Shown: positions 1 through 5,959 of the stretch, in pieces
Position numbering within the stretch: the first letter of the stretch is position 1
Layout of the letters: the number at the start of each line of letters is the position of its first letter
DNA from: an uncultured Clostridia bacterium
GTDB lineage: Bacteria; Bacillota; Clostridia; Oscillospirales; Ruminococcaceae
NCBI GenBank assembly: GCA_946183095.1
Contig: CAMHBE010000130.1
Coordinates: 1 to 6,078 of the forward strand
Direction of reading: 5' to 3'
DNA: 6,078 nucleotides
Program-made: the position numbers and the translations under genes
The notes under the pieces: model-generated
What the model was told of the DNA's origin: nothing
The model's input: the letters and a program-made list of their open reading frames with translations, nothing else
Databases searched by the model: none

Positions 1-4
1 TTCA

Positions 5-41
5 AAATTTTTTCATCCCAATAACCGAATGAAAAAAATTT
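5..41. repeat. AT-rich imperfect inverted repeat upstream of a promoter
   Basis: The arm AAATTTTTTCAT (5-16) faces ATGAAAAAAATTT (29-41), with one extra A in the right arm and a 12-base centre. It lies just upstream of the consensus promoter at 51-80, so it could act as an A/T-rich UP-like element, a protein-binding site, or a weak terminator for the minus-strand permease operon that ends at 126. The stem has almost no G-C pairs, which argues against an efficient intrinsic terminator. Confidence 0.35.
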
Positions 42-50
42 GGAGTACCC

Positions 51-80
51 TTGACAAACAGTCACGGGCTGCGGTATAAT
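51..80 (+). promoter_or_regulatory. Consensus SigA promoter pointing into the permease 3' end
   Basis: The -35 box TTGACA (51-56) and the -10 box TATAAT (75-80) are both perfect, with an 18-base spacer, one base longer than the optimum. Transcription would start near 87 and run rightwards, against the permease gene whose stop codon is at 126-128. An open frame of 103 codons begins at the TTG of the -35 box itself, so it cannot be the product of this promoter, and it lies largely antisense to the permease. I see no other credible plus-strand gene downstream. The likely product is an antisense or small non-coding RNA, or the promoter may be inactive. Confidence 0.6.
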
Positions 81-89
81 TGCCGCGCC
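67..89. repeat. Palindrome centred on the -10 box
   Basis: GCGG (71-74) and CCGC (83-86) flank the TATAAT box, and the pairing extends outward with GGC (67-69) and GCC (87-89) after a one-base bulge at T70. A dyad placed exactly over a -10 element is the arrangement expected of a repressor site, but seven base pairs with a bulge can also arise by chance in GC-rich flanks. No T-run follows on either strand, so a terminator is unlikely. Confidence 0.3.
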
Positions 90-125
90 GAAGAGAGAGA
101 AGCGCAGGACTTTCGTTTTTCCGCA

Positions 126-2975
126 TCAATCTTCTCCGAGTTTCAGAGCCTTGTTGATATTTATTTTCTTGATAAGCGCGCCGAGGATAGCGAATCCGCC
201 GCCCAGCATCACAATAATGATAACATACATTTTTATATAGTCGCTCTGTGCGGCTGCGACTCGGAATGGCGGTACCTGTTCGGCAGGTGTGTACATCGAG
301 CGGAAAAGCGGTACGAACACATCACTCGCGATACCGCCTATGATGAACGACATTGCAAGTGATACGCCGGACACGAGTATCTGCTCATAAGCTATCATGC
401 CGATTATCTCGCGGAAAGTCATGCCCATTGCGCGAAGTATTCCGAACTGCAATGTTCTGCTGCGGATGGACAATATCCAGTAAATCAGAAATCCGATCAT
501 AGTCATTATCATGATGACCACGAAACTCAGCGTCAGTGCGCCGTTCATGCCTTGCAGCTGCGGCTGATTTTTTATCGTTATGAGCTGCTGTGACGCGTCG
601 CGGATACTCTCTATCGGTATATGCTTTTCGCGGATATCGTCATACAGCGCCCTGCTTGATGCGCCGTCTTTCAGCTTTATCCATACCTCATAAGGCTCCA
701 CGTCGGACACAGTGCTTGTATAATAGTAATTCATTATGGCGAAGCAGTTTACCGCATAGTTCATCACCAGCTCGGTATCTTCCTGCTCCTCGTCATTGCT
801 GCGATTGCGCGACCCCTTTGTGGGTGCGGCAGTGACATTCGGGTTTATCCCCGGCCAGTAGTCCACCACCGCGAGCACAGGGGCGCTTATTTTCTGGTTG
901 CCCGACCATTTCAGCTCAATGGTATCGTTCAGGTCTATCTCGTACTTATCCGCAAGCGGGCGGGAGATTATAACGCCGGAGGGGTACTCCTGCAAAGCCT
1001 TGACGTAGTTGAACCAATGTGCCGGCAGCAGGTCATTGCGGAACCATGCGGTCTGCGAGAACTTATAAGGCTCTATCGCCATGAGCGTAACGCCTTCCTC
1101 GGTCTGTTTGTCGAGGTACACCTTTGTTTTTTTGTTCACGAGGACTTTTGTTGCGGTCTCCACGCCTTCGAGCTGCTCGAACCGTTCAAAATCGCGCTCG
1201 ATGTAGCCGAGCACAGTGGAGCTTCCGTCGGCTGATGTGGCTTCCTGCCAGTATTCGGTCAGCACAACGTCCGTGCCGTTGCCGTAGTATATCATGTCTT
1301 CTTTCTGATCGTTTATGGTGCGGGCGGTATTCGCGGAGAAAATGCCCAGCGAGAAAGTTACCACAAGGAACAGCATCAGAAAGCGCTCTCTGCCGCCCTG
1401 CGAACGGCATACCGTGGTTATCGCCATATACTGCGCGGGTGTCCACAGCGGCTTGAATATCAGATATATGAGGTTCAGCAGATATGGATATACGCGGATG
1501 AACAGCAGCCCCAGTCCGAAGATCAGGCAGGTGGAGAATATGAAGAACATCGGGTTTATCTCGCCGTTTCCGGTAACGGCAGTCTCCTCATTCGCGGTGT
1601 AGATGCTGTAGAACACGATAGCCGCCGCAATGAGCAGAAAGTCGATGCCGGTCTTTTCCCACAGCGACATCCTGACGACCTTTGTTTTGCTCTGCTTATA
1701 CTGCACGATAGACAGCTTCGACGCGGGGATTATCGGTATCATGGTAGCCGCGAAGAACATCAGCACCGCTATGAGAGCGTAGAGTACAGCGCCGGGCGTG
1801 ACTTTCGCGGAAATGCCAGTTCTGTTGACAAATTCGAGGAACCCGTCCGAAACGCCGAGAAACCTGCACATCAGCAAGCCGAGGAACGGTGCGCATACGA
1901 GCGTTGCCGCGCCGAGTATGCCCGCTTCGAGAGCGTACATCCCGAAGATCTGCAATGAGCTCGCGCCTCTGCTCTTGAAAACGGCTATCTCGTTTTTCTC
2001 CTGTTCAACGTTCAGTCTCGACACCATGAACAGGTAGAACGCCAGCATCACCATTGTCGGTATTTGCAGCACCCACAGTATGCCCGTCAGCTTTTCGGCT
2101 TCGAGGGCGTAGTTTTTCCATATATTCAGAACGCCCATTGAGAAAGTGCATCCGACAGTCGGGAAGAACTCCTTGTCCTCCTCGATAGCTGTCACGGCAA
2201 ATCCGAGGTCGTTCATGTCCATTTTCTGATAGTCGAGCGAATACCGCACGGCGATGTTTACGGGTCGTATGTAGCCCCCGGCGGTAAGTTTATCAACGAA
2301 GCAGCCGTAGTCGATGATGAGTGCGGACGCGTAGGAATCCACACGCTCCGACCAGTAGATGTCGCCGGAGTCGGCAGCGTCGAAGGAACCCGTGACGTGC
2401 AGTTTCATCTCGCCGGCGGCGGTGTTGTTACCGCTGACGGTGTATGTTTCGCCGACCGAGATGCCGAGTTCCTTGAGGGCGGGTTCGGCGGCGATCACCT
2501 CGAACACACCGTCTCCGGCATCGCTGCCCTCGCGGTACATCTCGCCCTTTGTAATGCTGATGTGAGCGGCGATATCGGTCATTGCCGTGAGCTTTATGCG
2601 TTTTGCGGCAGTTCCCCGCGCGCTTCCCGTTTCGATATAGAGCATATTGTCGAAAAGGACGGTCTTTGAACTGCCGACGGGTATCGGCAGATAATCGACG
2701 CGTTCCTTCACCGTGACGGGAAGTTCTCCCGCAGTTTTAAGGCGCTCGGCGGCGCTCACCGAGTCAGCGAATGTGCGCTCCACGGCATAGATGCCCGGAA
2801 ATTCCCCTGTGCCGAGCTGATATGACTCCATGTCCTTTATCAGCATTCTTTGCAGGGATGCGTCCATGTATATCGGCACGGAGCTCATCATGCCCGCTGC
2901 CATAAGAAATCCTATGAAAAGGCACAGCACCATCCACTTGGTCTTGCGCATTTTCCTGAACAGTAATGTAAACAA
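126..2975 (-). CDS. Large FtsX-type ABC transporter permease (MacB-like core, two FtsX domains)
   Basis: The 949-residue membrane protein has about ten predicted transmembrane segments. One N-terminal helix (about 14-31) is followed by an extracytoplasmic domain (about 32-295). A first FtsX block (about 296-420) contains the cytoplasmic stretch EIAVFKSRGASS (329-340). Further helices lie near 442-459, 474-497 and 530-547. A second extracytoplasmic domain (about 550-812) precedes a second FtsX block (about 814-940) with the matching loop FGILRAMGM (844-852). Duplicated FtsX blocks and large outer domains are typical of lipoprotein-export or mechanotransmission ABC permeases. The start is a TTG, chosen because GGGAG (2984-2988) sits 8 bases upstream; the in-frame ATG at residue 9 has an AGGA only 4 bases away. 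The gene lies 17 bp after the adaptor gene, so the two are probably co-transcribed. It has no ATPase domain, and none is encoded in the window. The substrate is unknown. Confidence 0.92.
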   Translation of the reverse strand: MFTLLFRKMRKTKWMVLCLFIGFLMAAGMMSSVPIYMDASLQRMLIKDMESYQLGTGEFPGIYAVERTFADSVSAAERLKTAGELPVTVKERVDYLPIPVGSSKTVLFDNMLYIETGSARGTAAKRIKLTAMTDIAAHISITKGEMYREGSDAGDGVFEVIAAEPALKELGISVGETYTVSGNNTAAGEMKLHVTGSFDAADSGDIYWSERVDSYASALIIDYGCFVDKLTAGGYIRPVNIAVRYSLDYQKMDMNDLGFAVTAIEEDKEFFPTVGCTFSMGVLNIWKNYALEAEKLTGILWVLQIPTMVMLAFYLFMVSRLNVEQEKNEIAVFKSRGASSLQIFGMYALEAGILGAATLVCAPFLGLLMCRFLGVSDGFLEFVNRTGISAKVTPGAVLYALIAVLMFFAATMIPIIPASKLSIVQYKQSKTKVVRMSLWEKTGIDFLLIAAAIVFYSIYTANEETAVTGNGEINPMFFIFSTCLIFGLGLLFIRVYPYLLNLIYLIFKPLWTPAQYMAITTVCRSQGGRERFLMLFLVVTFSLGIFSANTARTINDQKEDMIYYGNGTDVVLTEYWQEATSADGSSTVLGYIERDFERFEQLEGVETATKVLVNKKTKVYLDKQTEEGVTLMAIEPYKFSQTAWFRNDLLPAHWFNYVKALQEYPSGVIISRPLADKYEIDLNDTIELKWSGNQKISAPVLAVVDYWPGINPNVTAAPTKGSRNRSNDEEQEDTELVMNYAVNCFAIMNYYYTSTVSDVEPYEVWIKLKDGASSRALYDDIREKHIPIESIRDASQQLITIKNQPQLQGMNGALTLSFVVIMIMTMIGFLIYWILSIRSRTLQFGILRAMGMTFREIIGMIAYEQILVSGVSLAMSFIIGGIASDVFVPLFRSMYTPAEQVPPFRVAAAQSDYIKMYVIIIVMLGGGFAILGALIKKININKALKLGED

Positions 2976-2983
2976 GTTATGTT

Positions 2984-2988
2984 CTCCC
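2984..2988 (-). promoter_or_regulatory. Ribosome binding site of the permease (decides the TTG start)
   Basis: GGGAG on the minus strand lies 8 bases before the TTG at 2973-2975. It supports the rare TTG start over the internal ATG at 2949-2951. Confidence 0.7.
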
Positions 2989-2992
2989 GAAA

Positions 2993-3970
2993 TTATCTGA
3001 TTATGACAGCTTCACCGGCTTCAAGCCCGCTGACTATCTCGACTTCCGTAGCGTTGGATATGCCTGTGACAACATCTCTGTCGGACTTTTCGCCGTTCTC
3101 ATAGACCTGCACATAAGAGCGGTCTCCGTCGTTCTTCACGAGGTTTTTGGGTATGACCACGGCGTTTTCGGAGATCTGTTTTATCTTCCGTATCTCCGCC
3201 AGTGCGCCGAGATACGCGAAGGTCGGCTTTGCGGAAACGAAATCCGCGTTCAGAGCCTTTTTGTCGTCGGCACCGTCGGCTTTTGCGTCTTTGGGAGTAT
3301 ATGACACGGTGCAGTCATACGCGTCACCGTCTATCGTGACGGTAACGGCATCACCCTTGGTGAACTCCTTGTCGTCGCCGTCGAAGCTCGCCGCAACGTA
3401 AAGGTCGTCGGGATCGACTATCCGCGCGATGACCTTATACGGGTCGAACTCCGTACCCGGATCTATTTTGAAAACGTAGGACACCTGCCCGCTTATCGGT
3501 GCGTATATCTTTGCTCCCTCATACTGTGCCCGATACATTTCGAGGGTGCTTTTCGCTATCTCAAGGTCGAGCCTGTCCGTTTCCGAACCCGTGGAATTGT
3601 AACGCAGCTGTGCCGCCTGCACCGTAAGCTCCTGTATTTTAAGCTGGTATTCCAGCTCACCTACGTTCATCTCGGCAATTAAGTCGCCCTGCTCAACGAA
3701 GTCGCCCGCGCGGACATACACGGTCTTGATGCGTCCCGTATATGCCGTGAAGTAACATTCCGCCTCGGTCTTTGACTTGACATAGCCCGTAACGTTCACG
3801 GTGCTCTGTATGTCCTTTCTGCGGGCGGTGAAAGTGGAATACGCCACCTCGTCGGGGGATATGGTCGGCGGGTCGAGGAGCTGCTCTTCATCCGGGAAGA
3901 ACCAGCACCCCGAGAGCGTTACCGCGGCAGCAAGCAGCAGAGCCGCCGCGCTTATCTTTTTAAAAGTCAT
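2993..3970 (-). CDS. Membrane-fusion / HlyD-like efflux adaptor lipoprotein
   Basis: The 325-residue protein begins with a lipoprotein signal peptide: K4-K5, a hydrophobic core at 8-19, and the lipobox L19-S20-G21-C22, so C22 should be lipidated and anchor it outside the membrane. The first lipoyl half is about 75-101 (GRIKTVYVRAGDFVEQGDLI), a short helical hairpin follows at about 104-150, and the second half starts with APISGQV (157-163). A beta-barrel region spans about 187-260, with a charged Asp/Lys-rich loop at 226-243. A membrane-proximal C-terminal part runs from VVIPKNLV (271-278) to IVSGLEAGEAVIIR (312-325). This order matches MacA-type periplasmic adaptors; in Gram-positives such proteins pair with FtsX permeases, as here. 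A longer frame exists from a TTG at 4040-4042, but that TTG is the -35 box of the gene's own promoter. The ATG at 3968-3970 has GAGG 8 bases upstream and places the signal peptide at the N-terminus. Confidence 0.92.
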   Translation of the reverse strand: MTFKKISAAALLLAAAVTLSGCWFFPDEEQLLDPPTISPDEVAYSTFTARRKDIQSTVNVTGYVKSKTEAECYFTAYTGRIKTVYVRAGDFVEQGDLIAEMNVGELEYQLKIQELTVQAAQLRYNSTGSETDRLDLEIAKSTLEMYRAQYEGAKIYAPISGQVSYVFKIDPGTEFDPYKVIARIVDPDDLYVAASFDGDDKEFTKGDAVTVTIDGDAYDCTVSYTPKDAKADGADDKKALNADFVSAKPTFAYLGALAEIRKIKQISENAVVIPKNLVKNDGDRSYVQVYENGEKSDRDVVTGISNATEVEIVSGLEAGEAVIIR

Positions 3971-3978
3971 GGTGATAT

Positions 3979-3982
3979 CCTC
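3979..3982 (-). promoter_or_regulatory. Ribosome binding site of the adaptor lipoprotein
   Basis: GAGG on the minus strand lies 8 bases before the ATG at 3968-3970. It fixes the start at this ATG, which directly precedes the signal peptide. Confidence 0.7.
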
Positions 3983-4013
3983 ATGGTCGCAAGATGTAAA
4001 ATCATACTTGATA

Positions 4014-4042
4014 ATAATAACATATCTTTGATTGTTTTTCAA
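4014..4042 (-). promoter_or_regulatory. SigA promoter of the adaptor-permease operon
   Basis: On the minus strand the -35 box is TTGAAA (4037-4042) and the -10 box is TATTAT (4014-4019). The spacer is 17 bases, and a TG at 4021-4022, one base before the -10, makes an extended -10. Transcription should start near 4007, giving a leader of about 37 bases. Each hexamer differs from consensus at one base. Confidence 0.75.
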
Positions 4043-4065
4043 TAGAAGTATCCAAAATTACATAA

Positions 4066-4073
4066 AAATTTCA
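4066..4073. repeat. Extra AAATTTCA half-site
   Basis: This copy of AAATTTCA repeats the left arm of the inverted repeat at 4085-4109, in the same orientation, with 19 bases between the two starts. It may be an accessory binding half-site between the two divergent promoters. A short AT-rich word can recur by chance in such DNA. Confidence 0.3.
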
Positions 4074-4084
4074 CATGGCTGTTA

Positions 4085-4109
4085 AAATTTCAAAAAACCC
4101 TTGAAATTT
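4085..4109. promoter_or_regulatory. Operator-like perfect inverted repeat over the pump -35 box
   Basis: AAATTTCAA (4085-4093) and TTGAAATTT (4101-4109) form a perfect 9+9 inverted repeat with a 7-base centre. The right arm contains the whole -35 hexamer of the oadG promoter (4101-4106), so a dimeric regulator bound here would compete with RNA polymerase. It is not followed by a T-run, and the stem holds only two G-C pairs, so a terminator role is unlikely. The regulator cannot be named from the sequence. Confidence 0.45.
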
Positions 4110-4129
4110 CCCGTATATTGTAGTATAAT
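4101..4129 (+). promoter_or_regulatory. SigA promoter of the oadG-oadB operon
   Basis: The -35 box is TTGAAA (4101-4106; five of six consensus bases) and the -10 box is a perfect TATAAT (4124-4129), with the optimal 17-base spacer. Transcription should begin near 4136, leaving a leader of about 58 bases before the oadG ATG. Confidence 0.8.
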
Positions 4130-4149
4130 AGAATAGATTTTGGTAATAT

Positions 4150-4173
4150 CCGGCGGCATTTGTGGCCGACCGG
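4150..4173 (+). promoter_or_regulatory. GC-rich hairpin in the oadG leader
   Basis: CCGG (4150-4153) pairs with CCGG (4170-4173) and CGGC (4154-4157) with GCCG (4165-4168). This gives eight G-C pairs with one bulged A (4169) and a 7-base loop. It ends six bases before the ribosome binding site (4180-4185). It could stabilise the mRNA 5' end or tune initiation. It matches no riboswitch class that I recognise and is too short for one. Confidence 0.45.
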
Positions 4174-4179
4174 CAGAAA

Positions 4180-4185
4180 AGGGGA
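4180..4185 (+). promoter_or_regulatory. Ribosome binding site of oadG (decides the start)
   Basis: AGGGGA lies 9 bases before the ATG at 4195. It excludes the upstream in-frame GTG at 4162, which sits in the loop of the leader hairpin and would place the binding site inside the gene. Confidence 0.7.
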
Positions 4186-4194
4186 AATAGACGA

Positions 4195-4653
4195 ATGAAT
4201 GTTCCTGCATTTATGATGCTTGCGGCAGAAGAAAAGCCCGCGCTCGACTGGAGCATGATCTGGTCAACGGTCATCACCGGCATCGTGGTGGTGTTCCTGA
4301 TACTTATCATCCTGATAATCTTCCTTTCGATCTTCGGAAAGATCTTCAAGTCGCTCAATGACAGCCGCGACAAGAAGGAAGCAAAGAAAAAAGCCCAAAA
4401 GGCTGCGGCTGAGATAAAGCCGTCCGCCGCGCAGAAAGCTGCCGCGGCTCCCGTTCCCGACACTCCCGAAGAAGAGGAGTATGAGGAAGAGGACGACGCG
4501 GAGATCATTGCCGTCATTGCAGCCGCGATAGCCGCCTACGGTGAAGCGGAAGGCAGGCAGTACCGCATAGCAAGCGTAAAACGCAGCAAGACCCGCCGTT
4601 CCGGCTGGAGCAGCGCGGGTATCGCGGACAACACCCGCGGATTTATAAACTGA
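4195..4653 (+). CDS. oadG: OadG-family gamma subunit of a sodium-pumping decarboxylase
   Basis: The 152-residue small membrane subunit has a short N-terminal segment and one strong transmembrane helix (about 22-47), followed by a basic stretch (58-69). An Ala/Pro and acidic linker (about 70-102, ending in a run of Glu/Asp) leads to a conserved C-terminal tail: EIIAVIAAAIAAY (103-115), then a basic WSSAGIADNTRGF ending (138-150). In the family this subunit binds the membrane beta subunit through its helix and docks the soluble carboxyltransferase through its tail. It is longer than the roughly 80-residue Klebsiella protein and has no histidine, so the His-based metal site described there is absent; in this it resembles clostridial MmdD/GcdD-type subunits. 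It is the first gene of the operon, 18 bp before oadB. The family is certain; whether the partner enzyme acts on oxaloacetate, methylmalonyl-CoA or glutaconyl-CoA is not. Confidence 0.85.
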   Translation: MNVPAFMMLAAEEKPALDWSMIWSTVITGIVVVFLILIILIIFLSIFGKIFKSLNDSRDKKEAKKKAQKAAAEIKPSAAQKAAAAPVPDTPEEEEYEEEDDAEIIAVIAAAIAAYGEAEGRQYRIASVKRSKTRRSGWSSAGIADNTRGFIN

Positions 4654-4664
4654 GGGAGGGGGAG
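4654..4664 (+). promoter_or_regulatory. Very strong ribosome binding site of oadB
   Basis: GGGAGGGGGAG starts immediately after the oadG stop codon and ends 7 bases before the oadB ATG. It contains overlapping Shine-Dalgarno cores. That suggests oadB is translated efficiently on its own rather than by coupling alone. Confidence 0.7.
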
Positions 4665-4671
4665 ATAAGAA

Positions 4672-5895
4672 ATGACAGGCATTCTTGCGGCAACGGGCAT
4701 TCCCGTTATAGACACATTCCTTAACACAGTCAGTGAACTGTGGCAGCAGTCCGCGTTCTGCAACATCACATGGCAGCAGGGCGTTATGCTGCTCATCTCG
4801 TTCTTCCTTATGTACCTCGCTATCGTAAAGCAGTACGAACCCATGCTGATGCTCCCTATCGCGTTCGGCATGGCGCTCACGAACATCCCCGGCGGCGAGC
4901 TTTTCCACCCGGAACTGTTCTTCGTCTCCGAGATAAACTTCGGTGAAGTGCTGCACAGCGGCGGCGTTCTCGACATCCTCTATCTCGGCGTAAAACTCGG
5001 TATCTTCCCGCCGCTGATATTCCTCGGCATCGGATGTATGACCGACTTCGGCCCCCTTATCGCGAACCCGAAGAGCTTCCTGCTGGGAGCTGCCGCACAG
5101 GGCGGTATATTCTTCACCTTCCTCGGGGCGTGTGCGCTGACGGCTACGGGAATAGTTGACTTCTCGCTCCCGCAGGCGGCTTCAATAGGCATCATAGGCG
5201 GTGCGGACGGTCCTACGGCGATATGGCTGACGAATGCGCTTGCTCCCGAACTTCTCGGCTCGATAGCGGTCGCGGCCTACTCGTACATGGCGCTGGTGCC
5301 GGTAATACAGCCTCCCATTATGAAAGCGCTCACCACACACAAGGAGCGCAAGGTCAAGATGGCTATGCTGCGCCCCGTTTCAAAGACCGAGAAGATCATC
5401 TTCCCTATCGCAGTTACCATTATAGTTGCGTTCATAGTACCTTCTGCGGCACCTCTGGTAGGTATGCTGATGCTCGGCAACCTCTTTAAGGAGAGCGGAG
5501 TTGTTGACAGACTTGTAAAGACCGCGTCCAACGAACTTATGAACATAATTGTCATAATGCTGGGAACCACGGTAGGTGCGACTGCGACAGCCGCGAACTT
5601 CCTCAGCATCCGTACAATAATGATCGTAGTGCTCGGACTTCTCGCGTTCTGTGTCGGAACAGCCTGCGGCGTTCTGCTTGCAAAGCTCATGAACAAAGTC
5701 ACCGGCGGCAAGATCAATCCGCTTATCGGTTCCGCGGGTGTATCTGCGGTACCTATGGCGGCTCGTGTTTCTCAGAAAGTCGGACAGGAGGAGGACCCCT
5801 CGAACTTCCTACTCATGCACGCCATGGGTCCGAACGTTGCGGGCGTTATAGGTTCCGCAGTAGCGGCGGGCGCTCTGAAGGCGATCTTCGGATGA
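4672..5895 (+). CDS. oadB: OadB-family beta subunit, sodium-translocating carboxybiotin decarboxylase
   Basis: The 407-residue polytopic membrane protein catalyses the pump step: it decarboxylates carboxybiotin, consuming a proton from outside and exporting Na+. It matches the family throughout, with NIPGGEL (71-77), IIGGADGPTAIWL (174-186), YSYMALVPVIQPPIM (203-217), INPLIGSAGVSAVPMAARV (348-366) and MHAMGPNVAGVIGSAVAAG (382-400). Residues D179, Y205, N349, G353, S358 and R365 fall at a constant offset of 24 from Klebsiella OadB D203, Y229, N373, G377, S382 and R389, residues implicated there in ion transport or coupling. The sodium path therefore looks intact. The length is slightly below the 433 residues of Klebsiella, mainly at the N-terminus. 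The start is supported by a strong ribosome binding site. It is co-transcribed with oadG; no alpha subunit or biotin carrier lies between or after them in the window. MmdB or GcdB would be equally valid names. Confidence 0.95.
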   Translation: MTGILAATGIPVIDTFLNTVSELWQQSAFCNITWQQGVMLLISFFLMYLAIVKQYEPMLMLPIAFGMALTNIPGGELFHPELFFVSEINFGEVLHSGGVLDILYLGVKLGIFPPLIFLGIGCMTDFGPLIANPKSFLLGAAAQGGIFFTFLGACALTATGIVDFSLPQAASIGIIGGADGPTAIWLTNALAPELLGSIAVAAYSYMALVPVIQPPIMKALTTHKERKVKMAMLRPVSKTEKIIFPIAVTIIVAFIVPSAAPLVGMLMLGNLFKESGVVDRLVKTASNELMNIIVIMLGTTVGATATAANFLSIRTIMIVVLGLLAFCVGTACGVLLAKLMNKVTGGKINPLIGSAGVSAVPMAARVSQKVGQEEDPSNFLLMHAMGPNVAGVIGSAVAAGALKAIFG

Positions 5896-5959
5896 TCTTG
5901 AACGACGTATCGTAACAAGCCTTAAAACTGAACTTTATTTTCGGAGTAAAGAATATAGC

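Noticed and set aside
67..89. Intrinsic terminator of the permease operon
   Set aside because: The hairpin has a bulge and no T-run on the minus strand. It coincides with a promoter -10 box, which is the better explanation.
51..362. Plus-strand open frame of 103 codons
   Set aside because: It starts at the TTG of the -35 box, has no ribosome binding site, and most of it is antisense to the well-supported permease gene. The product resembles no family.
4136..4194. Riboswitch in the oadG leader
   Set aside because: The leader is only about 58 bases with a single simple hairpin. It shows no conserved riboswitch core.
4071..4517. Minus-strand open frame of 148 codons, Ser/Ala-rich at its start
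   Set aside because: It lies antisense to oadG. Its serine-rich composition is the reverse complement of the acidic Glu codon run in oadG, and its end overlaps the divergent promoters.
4264..4956. Minus-strand open frame of 230 codons
   Set aside because: It overlaps oadG and the start of oadB, both of which have family-level matches, promoters and ribosome binding sites. The His/Arg/Asp-rich translation looks like a shadow frame.
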